From contig JAHHHV010000064.1 of the NCBI GenBank assembly GCA_019359155.1, forward strand, positions 124,001 through 188,000: a stretch of DNA of 64,000 bases, in the 5' to 3' direction. The stretch's first letter is position 1; the number at the start of each line of letters is the position of its first letter. Source of the DNA: Pegethrix bostrychoides GSE-TBD4-15B (GTDB taxonomy: Bacteria > Cyanobacteriota > Cyanobacteriia > Elainellales > Elainellaceae). The position numbers and the translations under genes are program-made. Of the stretch, positions 25,284 through 34,807 are shown in pieces. The notes beneath the pieces are model-generated. The model did not search any database. It saw only the letters and a list, made by a program, of their open reading frames with translations, and had not been told where the DNA came from.

Positions 25284-26408
25284 ATGTCAATGGCTGAGGA
25301 ACTCAGGCAAAACTGGCGCTCCAAACTTCAGGCCGAAACCAAGCTCTCCTCTACCGACCAAGAGAGCGTGATTGGCTGGCTGCTGGGTGAAAATTTAGAG
25401 CGCTACGCTGATTTGCCACCTGCTCAGCTCACCATTGCTCAGCAGGCCATGGACTACCGCTTTCGGATTTTACAGCAGCGATACCTGGGTGTACATCCCG
25501 ATCGAGCCTATGGCCAGCTGATCCAGCGTCTGAGCAGCCTGTTTTTAATCCGCAGTCGGATTCGCACCTGGGTAGCGCTGTCACGGGATCGGCGGCGCAG
25601 CGTCATGGATGTGCTGCAAGAGGTGATCCAAGAGCTGATCCAAAGCGATAATTACATCCGGCAGCAGATTAGCTGGATTGGTCGCTGCACGCCCAACCCT
25701 CGGCTGCGGAACGCTCTGATGCTAGCCAGCATTGAAGAATACTGCCTGCGCCCCATCCGCAACCAGCCGCTGTTAGTCTACCGATTTGTCAACTATCTGC
25801 GGCGTTCGCAGCGCGGCGGCATGACCCAAGTGCCCACGGGCGAGCTGATTCGGCTGGTCTCTGATGAGATCACGCCCGACGAATCTGACAATCCGCTCAG
25901 CTTGCTCGACGCTGAGGCGATGGTGCAATATCAGGACGAGCAGGCTTGGCAAGAGCAGCAGGCGATGCGCGACCGGGTCATGCAGGAGTTTTCGGCCTAT
26001 CTAGCCCAAGAGCTGGAGCCAGCCGCCGCCGACTGGCTGGCGCTGCATGTGCAGGGGCAGTCGCAGGAGGCAATCGCCCAGGCACTGAATCTGAGCATTA
26101 CGCAGGTCTATCGACTGCGTGAGAAGATTAGCTACCACGCCGTCCGAGTATTCGGCTTTAAGCATCAGCCGGAGCTAGTCGGGTCATGGCTGGGGATCTC
26201 GCTGACTGAAAACAGGCTGGGTTTAACCAGCGAGCAGTGGCCGACCTTTCAGCAGAGTCTCTCGCCCGTCCAGCAAAAGATCCTCGAACAGCTGAAAGCA
26301 GGTCAGAGCCTCGAATCGCTAGCCAAAGAGCTGAATCTGAAATCCAACCAGGTCACTGGCGAATGGAGTAAGATTTACTTGGCAGCCCAGAAATTCCGCA
26401 ATCAGTAG
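25284..26408 (+). CDS. HetZ-related protein
   Basis: 374 residues. The C-terminal third resembles the DNA-binding half of HetZ: a helix-turn-helix phrase EAIAQALNLSITQVYRLREK followed by the LGLTSEQW motif and a second helix-turn-helix-like end. The middle part (SIEEYCLRPIRNQPLLVYRF) recalls the form catalogued as HetZ-related protein 2. HetZ itself acts early in heterocyst development, but relatives occur in cyanobacteria without heterocysts, so this does not show that the host makes them. The role is likely transcriptional control. Two ATG codons (25284, 25290) are possible starts. Confidence 0.75.
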   Translation: MSMAEELRQNWRSKLQAETKLSSTDQESVIGWLLGENLERYADLPPAQLTIAQQAMDYRFRILQQRYLGVHPDRAYGQLIQRLSSLFLIRSRIRTWVALSRDRRRSVMDVLQEVIQELIQSDNYIRQQISWIGRCTPNPRLRNALMLASIEEYCLRPIRNQPLLVYRFVNYLRRSQRGGMTQVPTGELIRLVSDEITPDESDNPLSLLDAEAMVQYQDEQAWQEQQAMRDRVMQEFSAYLAQELEPAAADWLALHVQGQSQEAIAQALNLSITQVYRLREKISYHAVRVFGFKHQPELVGSWLGISLTENRLGLTSEQWPTFQQSLSPVQQKILEQLKAGQSLESLAKELNLKSNQVTGEWSKIYLAAQKFRNQ

Positions 26409-26564
26409 TTTAGGATAGCCAGCGGTGAAAATTGCAGTTACCTAGCGATGTTGGTCTGTTTCATTTCGGTATCGCAGCCGCCAATTTGGGTATCCTCCCG
26501 GATGACAGCCGACAGGAGTGAGCAGCTCTGAGCCAGCAGCTCTGGGTTTGAGTCAGGTGGTTTT

Positions 26565-27971
26565 ATGCAGTTGAGGAATGGCCATATGCCTTCGGATGAC
26601 CAGCCAGGGTCTCTGAGCGACTCAGTTTATCAGCGGATTTTGTCTCAGTTTCGCGGTGACTGGGCAACTCGGCTCAATGTTGATCAGATGTTTGTGCTGA
26701 TTGATGGCGTGCTGCCGTTTGAAGCCTGCCTCTACTACCAGGTTTTGCCGTTGTTCCTAGAGGGAAATCGACTGCATTTGGGCATGGTCAGCCCTGATGA
26801 CAGCTCGGCCAGCGACTATGTGCGGCGGATTATTTCGTATCTCAACTACTCGCTAGTTTCCCACAGCATTTCCTCTGAGGCGCTGCGCGTCGTGCTAACA
26901 GCCTATCTAAACCATGCTGGCAACCAGCCCGCCGCCCTACAGCGCGAGTCGGTCAGCTACGGTCACTATCGCCATTCTTCGCGCAAGTCAGGCCGCAGTG
27001 GTGACCCAAACGAGCGGCTGACGCTAGTTGTAGACAGTCCAGATGATTTGTACAACCCGGCAGAAAACGAACTGCCCATCAGCCCGTTGATGCCGCCGCC
27101 GCCGCTTGAGCGCGTTGAGATGCCGGAAGTTTTGCCTGTTAGCTCAGATGGGCCAGAGGGCTTTTCGGAAATCCTGCCCGAAACCCAAGGCTACACCGAA
27201 AGCGACGTAGACAGCGAGGTTTCAGCAGATGTCCTAGCTGGAGCTGCTGAAACTGCTGGCACTGCTAACACGATAGAACCGCTCAACCTACGAGCCAGAC
27301 CAGAGACCAGGTCTCCTGTTCAGCCCATTGAGTCTGTTGAGTCTAAAGCAGCCAGTTCAACTGAACAGACTTTGGTGATGCTGAATCTGGAGGCCAAATA
27401 CCTTGAGAGTCCGGTGGAGCTGCTGGCAACACTGCCACCTGCCGAGCTGCTCAATGAGCTACTGGCTCGCGTTCTGCTAGGTGGCATTGGCAGGCTTTAT
27501 TTTGAGTCGCACCCCCAGACTGGACGAGTCGTCTGGAGTCAGAACGGTGTGTTGCAGTCGGTGCTAGATCAGCTGCCCAGCGATCTGTTTGAGGGGGTGA
27601 TTCGTGAGCTTCAAGTCATGGCGAATTTGCCGCCTCTGCCCGTTAAGCAGCCCCAGCAGGCTGAAATCGAATATCTCTACCAGCGCCACTGCATCCTAAT
27701 GCGCTTTCGGTTTATGCAGGGTACAAACGGTGAAGAGGCTACAGTACAGGTGCTGCGCGGTGCAGCGCTGAAGTTTCATCATCAGCAGCAGTTAACTAAG
27801 CTAGAGCGAGATGCAATGAGCATGGCGAAGCAGCTTCAGAACAAATTGACCGAGATTCGGACGCGCGCTTACTCTGACTCTAGCCTGCTCGAAGCCAGAC
27901 CTGAGAAATTGCCTAAATTGCTAGAGCTACTGCGGAGCATTGAGCAACAGCTAGAGGAGGCTGGGGAATAG
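26565..27971 (+). CDS. MshEN/GspE-N-like domain protein of unknown function
   Basis: 468 residues in three parts. The first (about 20-125) includes LPFEACLYYQVLPLFLEGNRLHLG and resembles the N-terminal domain of PilB/GspE ATPases, a module that can bind cyclic-di-GMP. Next comes a variable acidic linker, then a second folded domain (about 270-465) with no Walker motifs. The traffic-ATPase part is therefore missing. Similar proteins are sometimes labelled PilB by this first domain only. It follows the HetZ-related gene on the same strand by 156 bp. A cyclic-di-GMP link is inference. Confidence 0.6.
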   Translation: MQLRNGHMPSDDQPGSLSDSVYQRILSQFRGDWATRLNVDQMFVLIDGVLPFEACLYYQVLPLFLEGNRLHLGMVSPDDSSASDYVRRIISYLNYSLVSHSISSEALRVVLTAYLNHAGNQPAALQRESVSYGHYRHSSRKSGRSGDPNERLTLVVDSPDDLYNPAENELPISPLMPPPPLERVEMPEVLPVSSDGPEGFSEILPETQGYTESDVDSEVSADVLAGAAETAGTANTIEPLNLRARPETRSPVQPIESVESKAASSTEQTLVMLNLEAKYLESPVELLATLPPAELLNELLARVLLGGIGRLYFESHPQTGRVVWSQNGVLQSVLDQLPSDLFEGVIRELQVMANLPPLPVKQPQQAEIEYLYQRHCILMRFRFMQGTNGEEATVQVLRGAALKFHHQQQLTKLERDAMSMAKQLQNKLTEIRTRAYSDSSLLEARPEKLPKLLELLRSIEQQLEEAGE

Positions 27972-27977
27972 CAGCAG

Positions 27978-28517
27978 CTATTTTTTAGCTCGCTTGGCCT
28001 GCGCTCTAGCTTCTTGCCGCGCCTGCTCCCGCGTTTCCTTCCAGGCTGAACTCATCCGCCCCCAGTTGGTTTGCAGTTCGACTACGCCAAGCGCCGAGCC
28101 TGCGGATTCCTCATCCCACGAAGCTGACATCACACCATAGCTAACGCCCAACACACCTAACCCAAACCAACCCAAACTCACCAACAATACTGCGTAAGTT
28201 GGTAGCGGCACATCATGCGTAACGGCAATGTAGCTAACTACAAAGGTGGAGATTCCCAAGAGGCTGGGTACGCCCGAAAACCAGGCCACACGTCGGATCA
28301 TCCGCCGACTCACCACTTCGGGAATGCCGCCTTCTTTAGAGCGTTTGGGCTTTGCGGCTGCTTTGGCCGAAGCTGCTGTGGGTTTTGGGGCTGCTTGCTT
28401 TGCGGGTATCGAGGCAGACTTAGCTGCATTAGAATTGCCCTGCCGCGTTTTGGGTTCAAACGGCAGCAATTTACGCTTGGCTGATGTTGATTCAGTAGAG
28501 TCTGGTTCAGCAGGCAT
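27978..28517 (-). CDS. PAM68 family photosystem II assembly protein
   Basis: 179 residues from the chosen ATG, which has GGAGAA six bases upstream; a TTG start 54 bases earlier is possible. A Lys/Ala/Pro-rich N-terminal part precedes the family core, IPEVVSRRMIRRVAWFSG, two membrane helices (about 90-115 and 120-145) and a basic tail. PAM68 helps early photosystem II assembly in the thylakoid. It follows rpsO on the same strand with a very short gap, so they likely form an operon. Confidence 0.9.
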   Translation of the reverse strand: MPAEPDSTESTSAKRKLLPFEPKTRQGNSNAAKSASIPAKQAAPKPTAASAKAAAKPKRSKEGGIPEVVSRRMIRRVAWFSGVPSLLGISTFVVSYIAVTHDVPLPTYAVLLVSLGWFGLGVLGVSYGVMSASWDEESAGSALGVVELQTNWGRMSSAWKETREQARQEARAQAKRAKK

Positions 28518-28573
28518 TCGCGTTCTCCGATCCCGAAACGTCCCCAAAATTTGCTTGAACTCTCGCCCCAACT

Positions 28574-28843
28574 CTAGCCCCGGATGCCCAGTCGCGTGAT
28601 CAAAGCCCGATACCGCTCTTGATCCTGCTTCATGATGTAGGCCAGCAGACGCTTGCGCTGACCAATCATTTTCAGCAGCCCACGACGGGAAGCATGGTCT
28701 TTCTTGTTGCCCTTCAGGTGGGCGCTGAGGCGGGTGATTCGCTCGGTCAAGATGGCCACCTGCACATCTGACGATCCGGTGTCCGTCTCGTGAACCTGGT
28801 AATCCGAGATAATTTCTTGTTTACGCTCTTGCAGCAGTGTCAT
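28574..28843 (-). CDS. rpsO: 30S ribosomal protein S15
   Basis: 89 residues, the standard length of S15. It contains [19 protein letters not shown] and the conserved end with [20 protein letters not shown]. It binds 16S rRNA and S6/S18 in the small subunit platform. It is first in a two-gene unit with the PAM68 gene. Confidence 0.97.
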   Translation of the reverse strand: MTLLQERKQEIISDYQVHETDTGSSDVQVAILTERITRLSAHLKGNKKDHASRRGLLKMIGQRKRLLAYIMKQDQERYRALITRLGIRG

Positions 28844-28932
28844 GAAAGTAACTGATTCCTACTTCATATAAACCCAGCTATCCATGCTATCACATCAGTC
28901 CGAGTCTCGGCCAAGCCCGTTGTAACTTAGCC

Positions 28933-28956
28933 GCTAAGCCAACTGCTAAGCCAACT
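28933..28956. repeat. 12-bp duplication over a stop codon
   Basis: GCTAAGCCAACT occurs twice head to tail; the stop of the membrane protein (28946-28948) lies in the second copy. Confidence 0.85.
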
Positions 28957-29635
28957 GGCGCAGTTGATGTTGATGCTGGTTGTGCTGCCGCTGCGCCGGA
29001 GTCAGCTCAGCAAACTCAACCGGAGGCCGCATGTCCCACTGCACCTCTGACAAAAACAGCAGGCTACCCGCCATAACTAGGCCAGTTACCAAAAGCTGCC
29101 ATCTGCCGGTGTAGGGCAGCAGCGGAATACTGAACAGGTGCAATCCACAGGCGACGAGAAACGCCCGCGAATGCATCCCGATCGCCGTTAAAAGATAGCC
29201 CAAGGCGCTTAGCCCCAGCCAGAGCGGGCAGAGGTAGAGCAAGATCGACCACCAGCCGCCTAGAATTCCCAAATTGGTACAGACTAGGCCAAGCGTCATT
29301 AGGCCAGCCCAGGTGCAGATCACCCAGCGCAACCGCTCAACCGAAGCCCAAAACCAGGCCAAAATCACCATGCCCAAAATTCCTAGCCCAGTTAGGGTTG
29401 ACCAAAGCCAAGCCTGTATCGTCCAGCTGATAGGGCAGAATTGCGCTACGCCGAAAATCGCGCCCGTAATTACGCCCCAGAGCACAAATATTTGATCAAT
29501 CCGCGTGTAGAACCGGGAGAAAATGGTGCGCTCGCCCAGTCGCCACTGCATTTTTATCAGACCTACTTGATCTTGATAGTCTAATTCGGACTGCTTGGAG
29601 CGAAAAATTGGCTCAGCTGGATTAAAAAAATGCAT
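28946..29635 (-). CDS. Multi-pass membrane protein of unknown function
   Basis: 229 residues. A polar N-terminal 45 residues (MHFFNPAEPIFRSKQSELDY) precedes about six hydrophobic helices between 48 and 195, and a short Gln/His-rich tail. No transporter or enzyme motif is visible and I do not recognise the family. It stands alone, with divergent spacing to the potassium channel gene. Confidence 0.75.
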   Translation of the reverse strand: MHFFNPAEPIFRSKQSELDYQDQVGLIKMQWRLGERTIFSRFYTRIDQIFVLWGVITGAIFGVAQFCPISWTIQAWLWSTLTGLGILGMVILAWFWASVERLRWVICTWAGLMTLGLVCTNLGILGGWWSILLYLCPLWLGLSALGYLLTAIGMHSRAFLVACGLHLFSIPLLPYTGRWQLLVTGLVMAGSLLFLSEVQWDMRPPVEFAELTPAQRQHNQHQHQLRQLA

Positions 29636-29899
29636 TAAAACTTCTGCCTAGGGATAGAAATTTGGCGATACACTTTACACATCTTAACATTTTGTGATTG
29701 TTCTCAAGCTATGTAGACTGAGCCTGAAAGCAGAGCTATCTAAAGAGCCATCTAGCAGTTTTTTAGGTGCTTTCAGATACTGCGAAACGTCAGGGGGCGG
29801 GTTACGATCAGGAAATGAATCCTGCTACAGGTGATGCTTAGCTGCTCACCTGAGTCCGGTTAACTCAGTAGAGCAGTCGAACTTTAGTGGTATAGGATT

Positions 29900-30958
29900 T
29901 TGCGGATACAGTCTCCGTGGCGACGCATCACGATTGGGGTCACGCTGCTGACGATCACGCTGTTTGTTGCGGTCGTCGGCTATGTGATGATGGGCTGTGC
30001 GCCGCTCGATGCCCTCTATATGGTGATCATTACGATCTTTGGGGTCGGGTACGGCGAGTTTTGCCCCATCTCTAACCTTCAGCGCATCTTTACAATATTT
30101 GTGATTATTACGGGTTCTTCTGCCGCCGTTTATACCGTGGGAGGCTTTGTCCAAATGATCATTGACGGCGAGTTAAACGAAGCTTTGGATCACCGCCGCA
30201 AGGCCAAGGACTTGGCGAGTCTGAGCGGCCACACAATTGTCTGCGGGTATGGTCGGATTGGGCAAGTGCTCGCCCACAAGCTGAGCGATGCGGACGCCGA
30301 TTTTGTGATTGTGGACAACAGCGATGAGCGCCTAATCTCAGCCGAAGAGCATGGTTATCGCGTCTATCAGGGCAACGCCACCAACGAAGATATCCTGCTG
30401 GCGGCAGGCATTGAGCGGGCGCGGGTGCTGGCGACCGTGCTGCCGGACGATGCGTCGAATGTATTTATCACGCTGACGGCGCGCGGCCTCAACCCACAGC
30501 TAGAAATTGTGGCGCGAGGTGAAATGCCCAGCACTGAGAAAAAGCTGAAGCTAGCCGGAGCAGATCACGTCGTCTCGCCTGCCAGCATTAGCGCGATGCG
30601 GATGGCGAATTTGATCACGCATCCCAGCACAATTCAGTTTCTTGACCAGAGCGATCAGCGCAGTCGGCTCAACGAGCTGCTCGCCCAAATCGACGTGCAG
30701 GTGGATGAACTGACGATTCCGTCTCAGTCGCAGCTGGTGGGCAAAACGGTGGGGGATCTGGAGGTGCGGGGCAAGGGCACGTTTATTGTGGTGGCGCTGC
30801 GAAAGGCCAATGGCGAGATTGTGACACATCCGGATCACGACCTGCCGTTGGTGGCCAATGACGTGGTGATTGTACTGGGGCATCGGGGCGATATTCCGCA
30901 GTTCAACCAGCTTTTTAAGGTCAAAACGCAGGTGCAGTATCGCGGAGCGCGCTCTTAA
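29900..30958 (+). CDS. Potassium channel protein with RCK (TrkA-N/TrkA-C) domains
   Basis: 352 residues. Two membrane helices (about 10-32 and 60-85) flank a pore loop whose filter reads TIFGVGYGE (48-53 for GVGYGE), close to the TVGYGD consensus. An RCK Rossmann domain starts at HTIVCGYGRIGQ, and a TrkA-C domain occupies the last 90 residues. It is a two-transmembrane ligand-gated K+ channel of the MthK type. No ATG is available upstream; TTG at 29900 is the best start, preceded by AGGA. Confidence 0.88.
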   Translation: MRIQSPWRRITIGVTLLTITLFVAVVGYVMMGCAPLDALYMVIITIFGVGYGEFCPISNLQRIFTIFVIITGSSAAVYTVGGFVQMIIDGELNEALDHRRKAKDLASLSGHTIVCGYGRIGQVLAHKLSDADADFVIVDNSDERLISAEEHGYRVYQGNATNEDILLAAGIERARVLATVLPDDASNVFITLTARGLNPQLEIVARGEMPSTEKKLKLAGADHVVSPASISAMRMANLITHPSTIQFLDQSDQRSRLNELLAQIDVQVDELTIPSQSQLVGKTVGDLEVRGKGTFIVVALRKANGEIVTHPDHDLPLVANDVVIVLGHRGDIPQFNQLFKVKTQVQYRGARS

Positions 30959-30960
30959 AA

Positions 30961-30996
30961 CTTAGGAACTAGCTTAGGAACTAGCTTAGGAACTAG
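30961..30996. repeat. 12-bp unit repeated three times over a stop codon
   Basis: CTTAGGAACTAG is present in three perfect copies; the MATE gene stop (30986-30988) lies in the third. It separates the converging channel and MATE genes. Confidence 0.95.
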
Positions 30997-32371
30997 ACTT
31001 TGCAGCCAGAATCGGAATCGTCAAAAACCGCAGCGTCAGCACCACCGCCGCCATCAGCAGCCCCAGGGCCAGCCCCCACCATAGCCCCACGCCGCCCCAG
31101 CCCAGCCTGATTCCCAGCCAGTAGCTGCTGCTCAAACCAACGCCCCAGTAAGCCAGCAGTCCAATTAGCAGCGGCACTCGCGTATCTGGGAGTCCGCGCA
31201 ACGCGCCCGCTGCGCTCACCTGCACCCCGTCTGCAATTTGAAAGACTGCTGCAATCACCAAGAGCTGCCGAGCCAGCTGCACCAGATCGGCGTTGGCTGG
31301 ATTTCCCAGATCGACATATAGCCCGATAATCGGCGCTGGAAATAGCCAAACCAGCAGCGCCGTCAAGCTCATAAACAGCGCCGAAATCGCAATGCCTACA
31401 ACGCCCGCCCGCCGAGCACCGCGCCGATTTTGCTGCCCCAACTGCTGCCCAACCCGAATCGTGGTGGCAAACGAAATCCCCAGCGGTACCATAAAGGTAA
31501 TCGAGGCTGTTTGCAGCACAATTTGATGCGCTGCCAGCGGCACCGCGCCAATCTGCCCCATCAGAACCGTAGTCAGCGCAAACATCCCCGTCTCGACCGC
31601 TGCCAGAACGCCAATAGGCAAACCGATTTGCAACAGCTCGCCTAGCAGATCTAGATCTGGCCAGAGCTGCCCCAGCAGATGATAGGGGCGATAGCGCGGC
31701 TGGCTGAACAGGTACAGCATTAGCGCCGCAAACATCCCCCAAAGCGAGATGGCGCTAGCCCAGCCAATACCAGCCAGTCCCAGCTTCGGCAGGCCGAATT
31801 TGCCAAACATCAGCAGATAGTTGCCTAAGACGTTGCAGAGGGTTCCGGCTAGCGTGATCACAATGATCGGGCGCGGATCAGAGAGGGCTGAAACCAGATT
31901 GCGAAGCACCGCGAAGCCCAGCAGGGCCGGCAGGCCCCAAACCACAGCGCGTATGTAAGGCAGGGCAATCGCAATAATGGCCGGATCCTGCCCCAGCATT
32001 CGCAACAAGGGCGCAGCATACCAGAGCAGCAGACCTAGCGGCAGAGCCAAGCCCGCCACCAGCCAGAAGCCCTGCCGCAAGATTTTGCCAACTGTCGTCT
32101 GCTGACCCGCGCCGTAAGCTGAGGCCACCAGCGGACTCACGGCTGAAATCACGTTGGTGCTGATAATCACCAAGATTTGAAACAGCGTTGCGCCCAGCCC
32201 GCCTGCAGCCAGCACCGACCCGCCTAGCAGCCCCATCATCACCGTGTCAACAAAAGCGGTGGCCGCTTGGGCAAGCTGAGCGCCTGCTAAGGGAGTCGCT
32301 AGCGCCAGACAGTCTTTCAGCTCCAGCCAGATTTTGTGGCCCGAGCCAGACTGGCATTTGGGTAAAAACAT
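30986..32371 (-). CDS. MATE family efflux transporter
   Basis: 461 residues with twelve predicted membrane helices in two related halves, the MATE layout. Family phrases include LATPLAGAQLAQAATAFVDT at the start and PLAAHQIVLQTASITFMVP in the second half, with VGQQLGQQNRRGARRAG after it. It would export cationic drugs or metabolites using H+ or Na+; the substrate is unknown. It stands alone on its strand. Confidence 0.92.
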   Translation of the reverse strand: MFLPKCQSGSGHKIWLELKDCLALATPLAGAQLAQAATAFVDTVMMGLLGGSVLAAGGLGATLFQILVIISTNVISAVSPLVASAYGAGQQTTVGKILRQGFWLVAGLALPLGLLLWYAAPLLRMLGQDPAIIAIALPYIRAVVWGLPALLGFAVLRNLVSALSDPRPIIVITLAGTLCNVLGNYLLMFGKFGLPKLGLAGIGWASAISLWGMFAALMLYLFSQPRYRPYHLLGQLWPDLDLLGELLQIGLPIGVLAAVETGMFALTTVLMGQIGAVPLAAHQIVLQTASITFMVPLGISFATTIRVGQQLGQQNRRGARRAGVVGIAISALFMSLTALLVWLFPAPIIGLYVDLGNPANADLVQLARQLLVIAAVFQIADGVQVSAAGALRGLPDTRVPLLIGLLAYWGVGLSSSYWLGIRLGWGGVGLWWGLALGLLMAAVVLTLRFLTIPILAAKSSS

Positions 32372-32521
32372 GCTCAGTAAGTAAGTCTCAGTAAAAACCT
32401 GTTAGCAAATCACATGCCGCTTCCTACAGTATCAAATCCCGAAAGCGCTTGATTTGGAGCGTAATCCCGACCGTCTAACCCGCTAACTAACCTGCTAATC
32501 AGAACAATTCTTGATTAGTTA
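32372..32521. other. Spacer between MATE and crtH promoter region
   Basis: Left half of the 331-bp gap between two divergent genes. No gene or hairpin of note. Confidence 0.4.
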
Positions 32522-32550
32522 TTGACAGTAATTTGCAATAAAGCTAATAT
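32522..32550 (+). promoter_or_regulatory. Consensus sigma-70 promoter
   Basis: A perfect TTGACA, 17 bases, then TAATAT. It lies about 150 bp before crtH and 60-70 bp before a T-run, so it may serve crtH, a short RNA, or both. Confidence 0.65.
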
Positions 32551-32556
32551 TTAAGT

Positions 32557-32622
32557 TGTTAAGTGTTCTCCTCTCAAAGGATGGGCAGGTGGGGTGGTCG
32601 TCAAGGCTGCTCCCCTTTTTTT
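32557..32622 (+). ncRNA. Candidate small RNA or leader attenuator
   Basis: The span from the inferred start of the consensus promoter to an eight-T run (32615 onwards) is about 65 bases. GGGG at 32591-32594 can pair with CCCC at 32612-32615 directly before the T run, a weak intrinsic terminator with a long loop. CTCCTCTCA near the 5' part recalls the CUCCUCACA core of the Yfr1 small RNA, but the match is imperfect. It could also be an attenuator for crtH. Confidence 0.3.
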
Positions 32623-32702
32623 ATCTGGCTACACAGAGCTAGAGTCCCGGCTTTGGGCGCATAACTCGATAGACTAAAGGTTGAGTATTTTCTGCTGTCC
32701 CT

Positions 32703-34277
32703 ATGCCTCTGTCATCTTCTCAAGTCCCTTTCGCACCCGGAAACCCGCCCGAAAACCTACCCGAAAACCGCCAGTTTGACGCAATCGTGATCGGCTCTGG
32801 AATTGGCGGTCTGGTGACGGCCACTCAGCTTGCAGCTAAGGGTGCGTCGGTGCTGGTGCTGGAGCGATATCTGATTCCAGGGGGCAGTGCTGGCTACTTT
32901 GAGCGATCCGGCTATCGGTTTGATGTCGGCGCTTCGATGATTTTTGGCTTTGGCGATCGGGGCACCACCAATCTGCTCACCCGCGCCCTAGATGCCGTGA
33001 ATATGCAGATTGAAACTATCCCGGATGCGGTGCAGGTGGAGTATCACTTGCCCAATGGCGCGGTAAATGGCGCGGCAGGCGGGCTTAAAGTCCACCGCGA
33101 CTACGAGCAGTTTTTGCGGGAGCTGATCGGTCGATTTCCGCACGAGGCGATTGGGATTCGTGGCTTCTATGATGAGTGCTGGCGCGTGTTCAACTGCCTC
33201 AACGCGATGGATCTACTCTCGCTGGAAGAGCCGCGCTACCTGACTCGCGTCTTTTTTCAGCATCCGCTGGCCTGTCTGGGGCTCGTGAAATATCTGCCCC
33301 AAAATGTCGGCGAAATTGCGCGGCGGCATATCAAAGACCCAGAGCTGCTGCAATTTATCGACCTAGAATGCTACATCTGGTCGGTGGTTCCGGCAGATCG
33401 CACGCCGATGATCAACGCAGGCATGGTGTTCAGCGATCGGCACTACGGCGGGATCAACTACCCCAAAGGCGGCGTGGGGCAAATTGCTCAGAAGCTTGTT
33501 GAAGGACTTGAAAAGGTGGGTGGCCAGATCCAGTACAAGGCGCGTGTTACCGAGATTCTCTGCCAACAGGGTCGAGCAGTGGGCGTGAAGCTGGCCTCCG
33601 GGCAATGCTGCTACGCCCGCCGGATTATCTCCAATGCGACGCGCTGGGATACCTTTAAGAAACTCTTGCCTGCGGCCAAGCTGCCCCGGCAAGAGCAAAA
33701 GTGGCAGCAGCGATACCAAAAATCCCCCAGCTTTTTTAGCCTGCATCTAGGCGTAAAGGCCGAAGTGCTGCCGCCCGACACCGAATGCCATCATGTGCTG
33801 CTAGAAGACTGGGCGCAGATGGAGGCTGCCTACGGCACAGTTTTTGTCTCGATTCCGACGCTGCTTGACCCCAGCTTGGCTCCAGCCGGATATCAGATCA
33901 TTCACAGCTTCACGCCCTGCTGGATCGACGACTGGCAGAATCTCTCGCCCAGCGCCTACGCCGAGAAAAAAGAAGAAATCGCCGCGCAGATTATTGGTCG
34001 CTTAGAGGCGCTGTTTCCTGGACTGGCCGCTGGCTTGGATTATCAGGAAGTGGGCACGCCCCGCACCCACCGCCGCTTTTTGGGGCGCACTGACGGCACC
34101 TATGGCCCGATTCCTAGCCGCAAATTGCCGGGTCTGCTGGGAATGCCTTTCAACCGGACAGCGATATCTGGTCTGTACTGCGTTGGCGACAGCACCTTTC
34201 CGGGGCAGGGACTCAATGCAGTGGCCTTCTCTGGATTTGCCTGCGCCCATCGAGTCGCGGTAGATTTGGGGCTTTAG
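32703..34277 (+). CDS. crtH: Carotene (prolycopene) cis-trans isomerase
   Basis: 524 residues. The FAD-binding dinucleotide motif [19 protein letters not shown] lies near residue 30, followed by [20 protein letters not shown], typical of the CrtI/CrtH family. Length and the sequences [14 protein letters not shown] and [13 protein letters not shown] match CrtH, which converts poly-cis lycopene to all-trans lycopene in carotenoid synthesis. No ribosome binding site is obvious. It lies alone, downstream of a consensus promoter. Confidence 0.92.
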   Translation: MPLSSSQVPFAPGNPPENLPENRQFDAIVIGSGIGGLVTATQLAAKGASVLVLERYLIPGGSAGYFERSGYRFDVGASMIFGFGDRGTTNLLTRALDAVNMQIETIPDAVQVEYHLPNGAVNGAAGGLKVHRDYEQFLRELIGRFPHEAIGIRGFYDECWRVFNCLNAMDLLSLEEPRYLTRVFFQHPLACLGLVKYLPQNVGEIARRHIKDPELLQFIDLECYIWSVVPADRTPMINAGMVFSDRHYGGINYPKGGVGQIAQKLVEGLEKVGGQIQYKARVTEILCQQGRAVGVKLASGQCCYARRIISNATRWDTFKKLLPAAKLPRQEQKWQQRYQKSPSFFSLHLGVKAEVLPPDTECHHVLLEDWAQMEAAYGTVFVSIPTLLDPSLAPAGYQIIHSFTPCWIDDWQNLSPSAYAEKKEEIAAQIIGRLEALFPGLAAGLDYQEVGTPRTHRRFLGRTDGTYGPIPSRKLPGLLGMPFNRTAISGLYCVGDSTFPGQGLNAVAFSGFACAHRVAVDLGL

Positions 34278-34441
34278 CTACTAGGCGGCAAGCCTCGGTC
34301 TATACCTAAATCTTTACCTAATCTGCACCTGAGGAGAATCTCGATTTCCGCATCACGGCTAAACAGTCTGGACAGCCAGCTAGAGCGGTAAGCTAGAGAG
34401 CAGTCCAAAAACTTTTGTACCTCAGCTATGAGTCATGCAGT

Positions 34442-34765
34442 ATGAGTAGCGTTCTAGTTCTGTCCGATTCTGAGTTCTCTTCAGAAGTATTAGCGGCTTC
34501 GCAGCCCGTCTTGGTCTACTTCTGGGCGACTTGGTGTGGCCCTTGTCGGCTGATGTCGCCCGCGGTTGAAGCGGTGGCTCGCCAATATGCCGATCAGCTC
34601 AAGGTGGTCAAAATGGAAATTGACCCCAATCCCGAAACCGTTGCTCAGTATAAAGTTGAGGGCGTTCCGGCACTGCGTCTGTTCCAAAACGGCCAGGTAA
34701 TTGAGTCCACCGAAGGCGCAATCAACAGGCAGAAGCTCGAAGGGTTGCTGGCCGCTCATTTGTAG
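34442..34765 (+). CDS. Thioredoxin
   Basis: 107 residues, standard length. The active site is WATWCGPCR (Cys32, Cys35) and the cis-proline motif is EGVPALRLF. It reduces disulfides in target enzymes, linked to light through ferredoxin-thioredoxin reductase in cyanobacteria. The start MSSVLVLSD is chosen over an upstream in-frame start nine codons earlier. Class (m, x or y) is not clear. Confidence 0.94.
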   Translation: MSSVLVLSDSEFSSEVLAASQPVLVYFWATWCGPCRLMSPAVEAVARQYADQLKVVKMEIDPNPETVAQYKVEGVPALRLFQNGQVIESTEGAINRQKLEGLLAAHL

Positions 34766-34807
34766 CTGCTCATCAGCCGCTCATCTCTGAAAATAGGGAA
34801 GATTGTC

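Noticed and set aside
25284-26408. Evidence that the host forms heterocysts
   Set aside because: HetZ relatives are also found in cyanobacteria without heterocysts.
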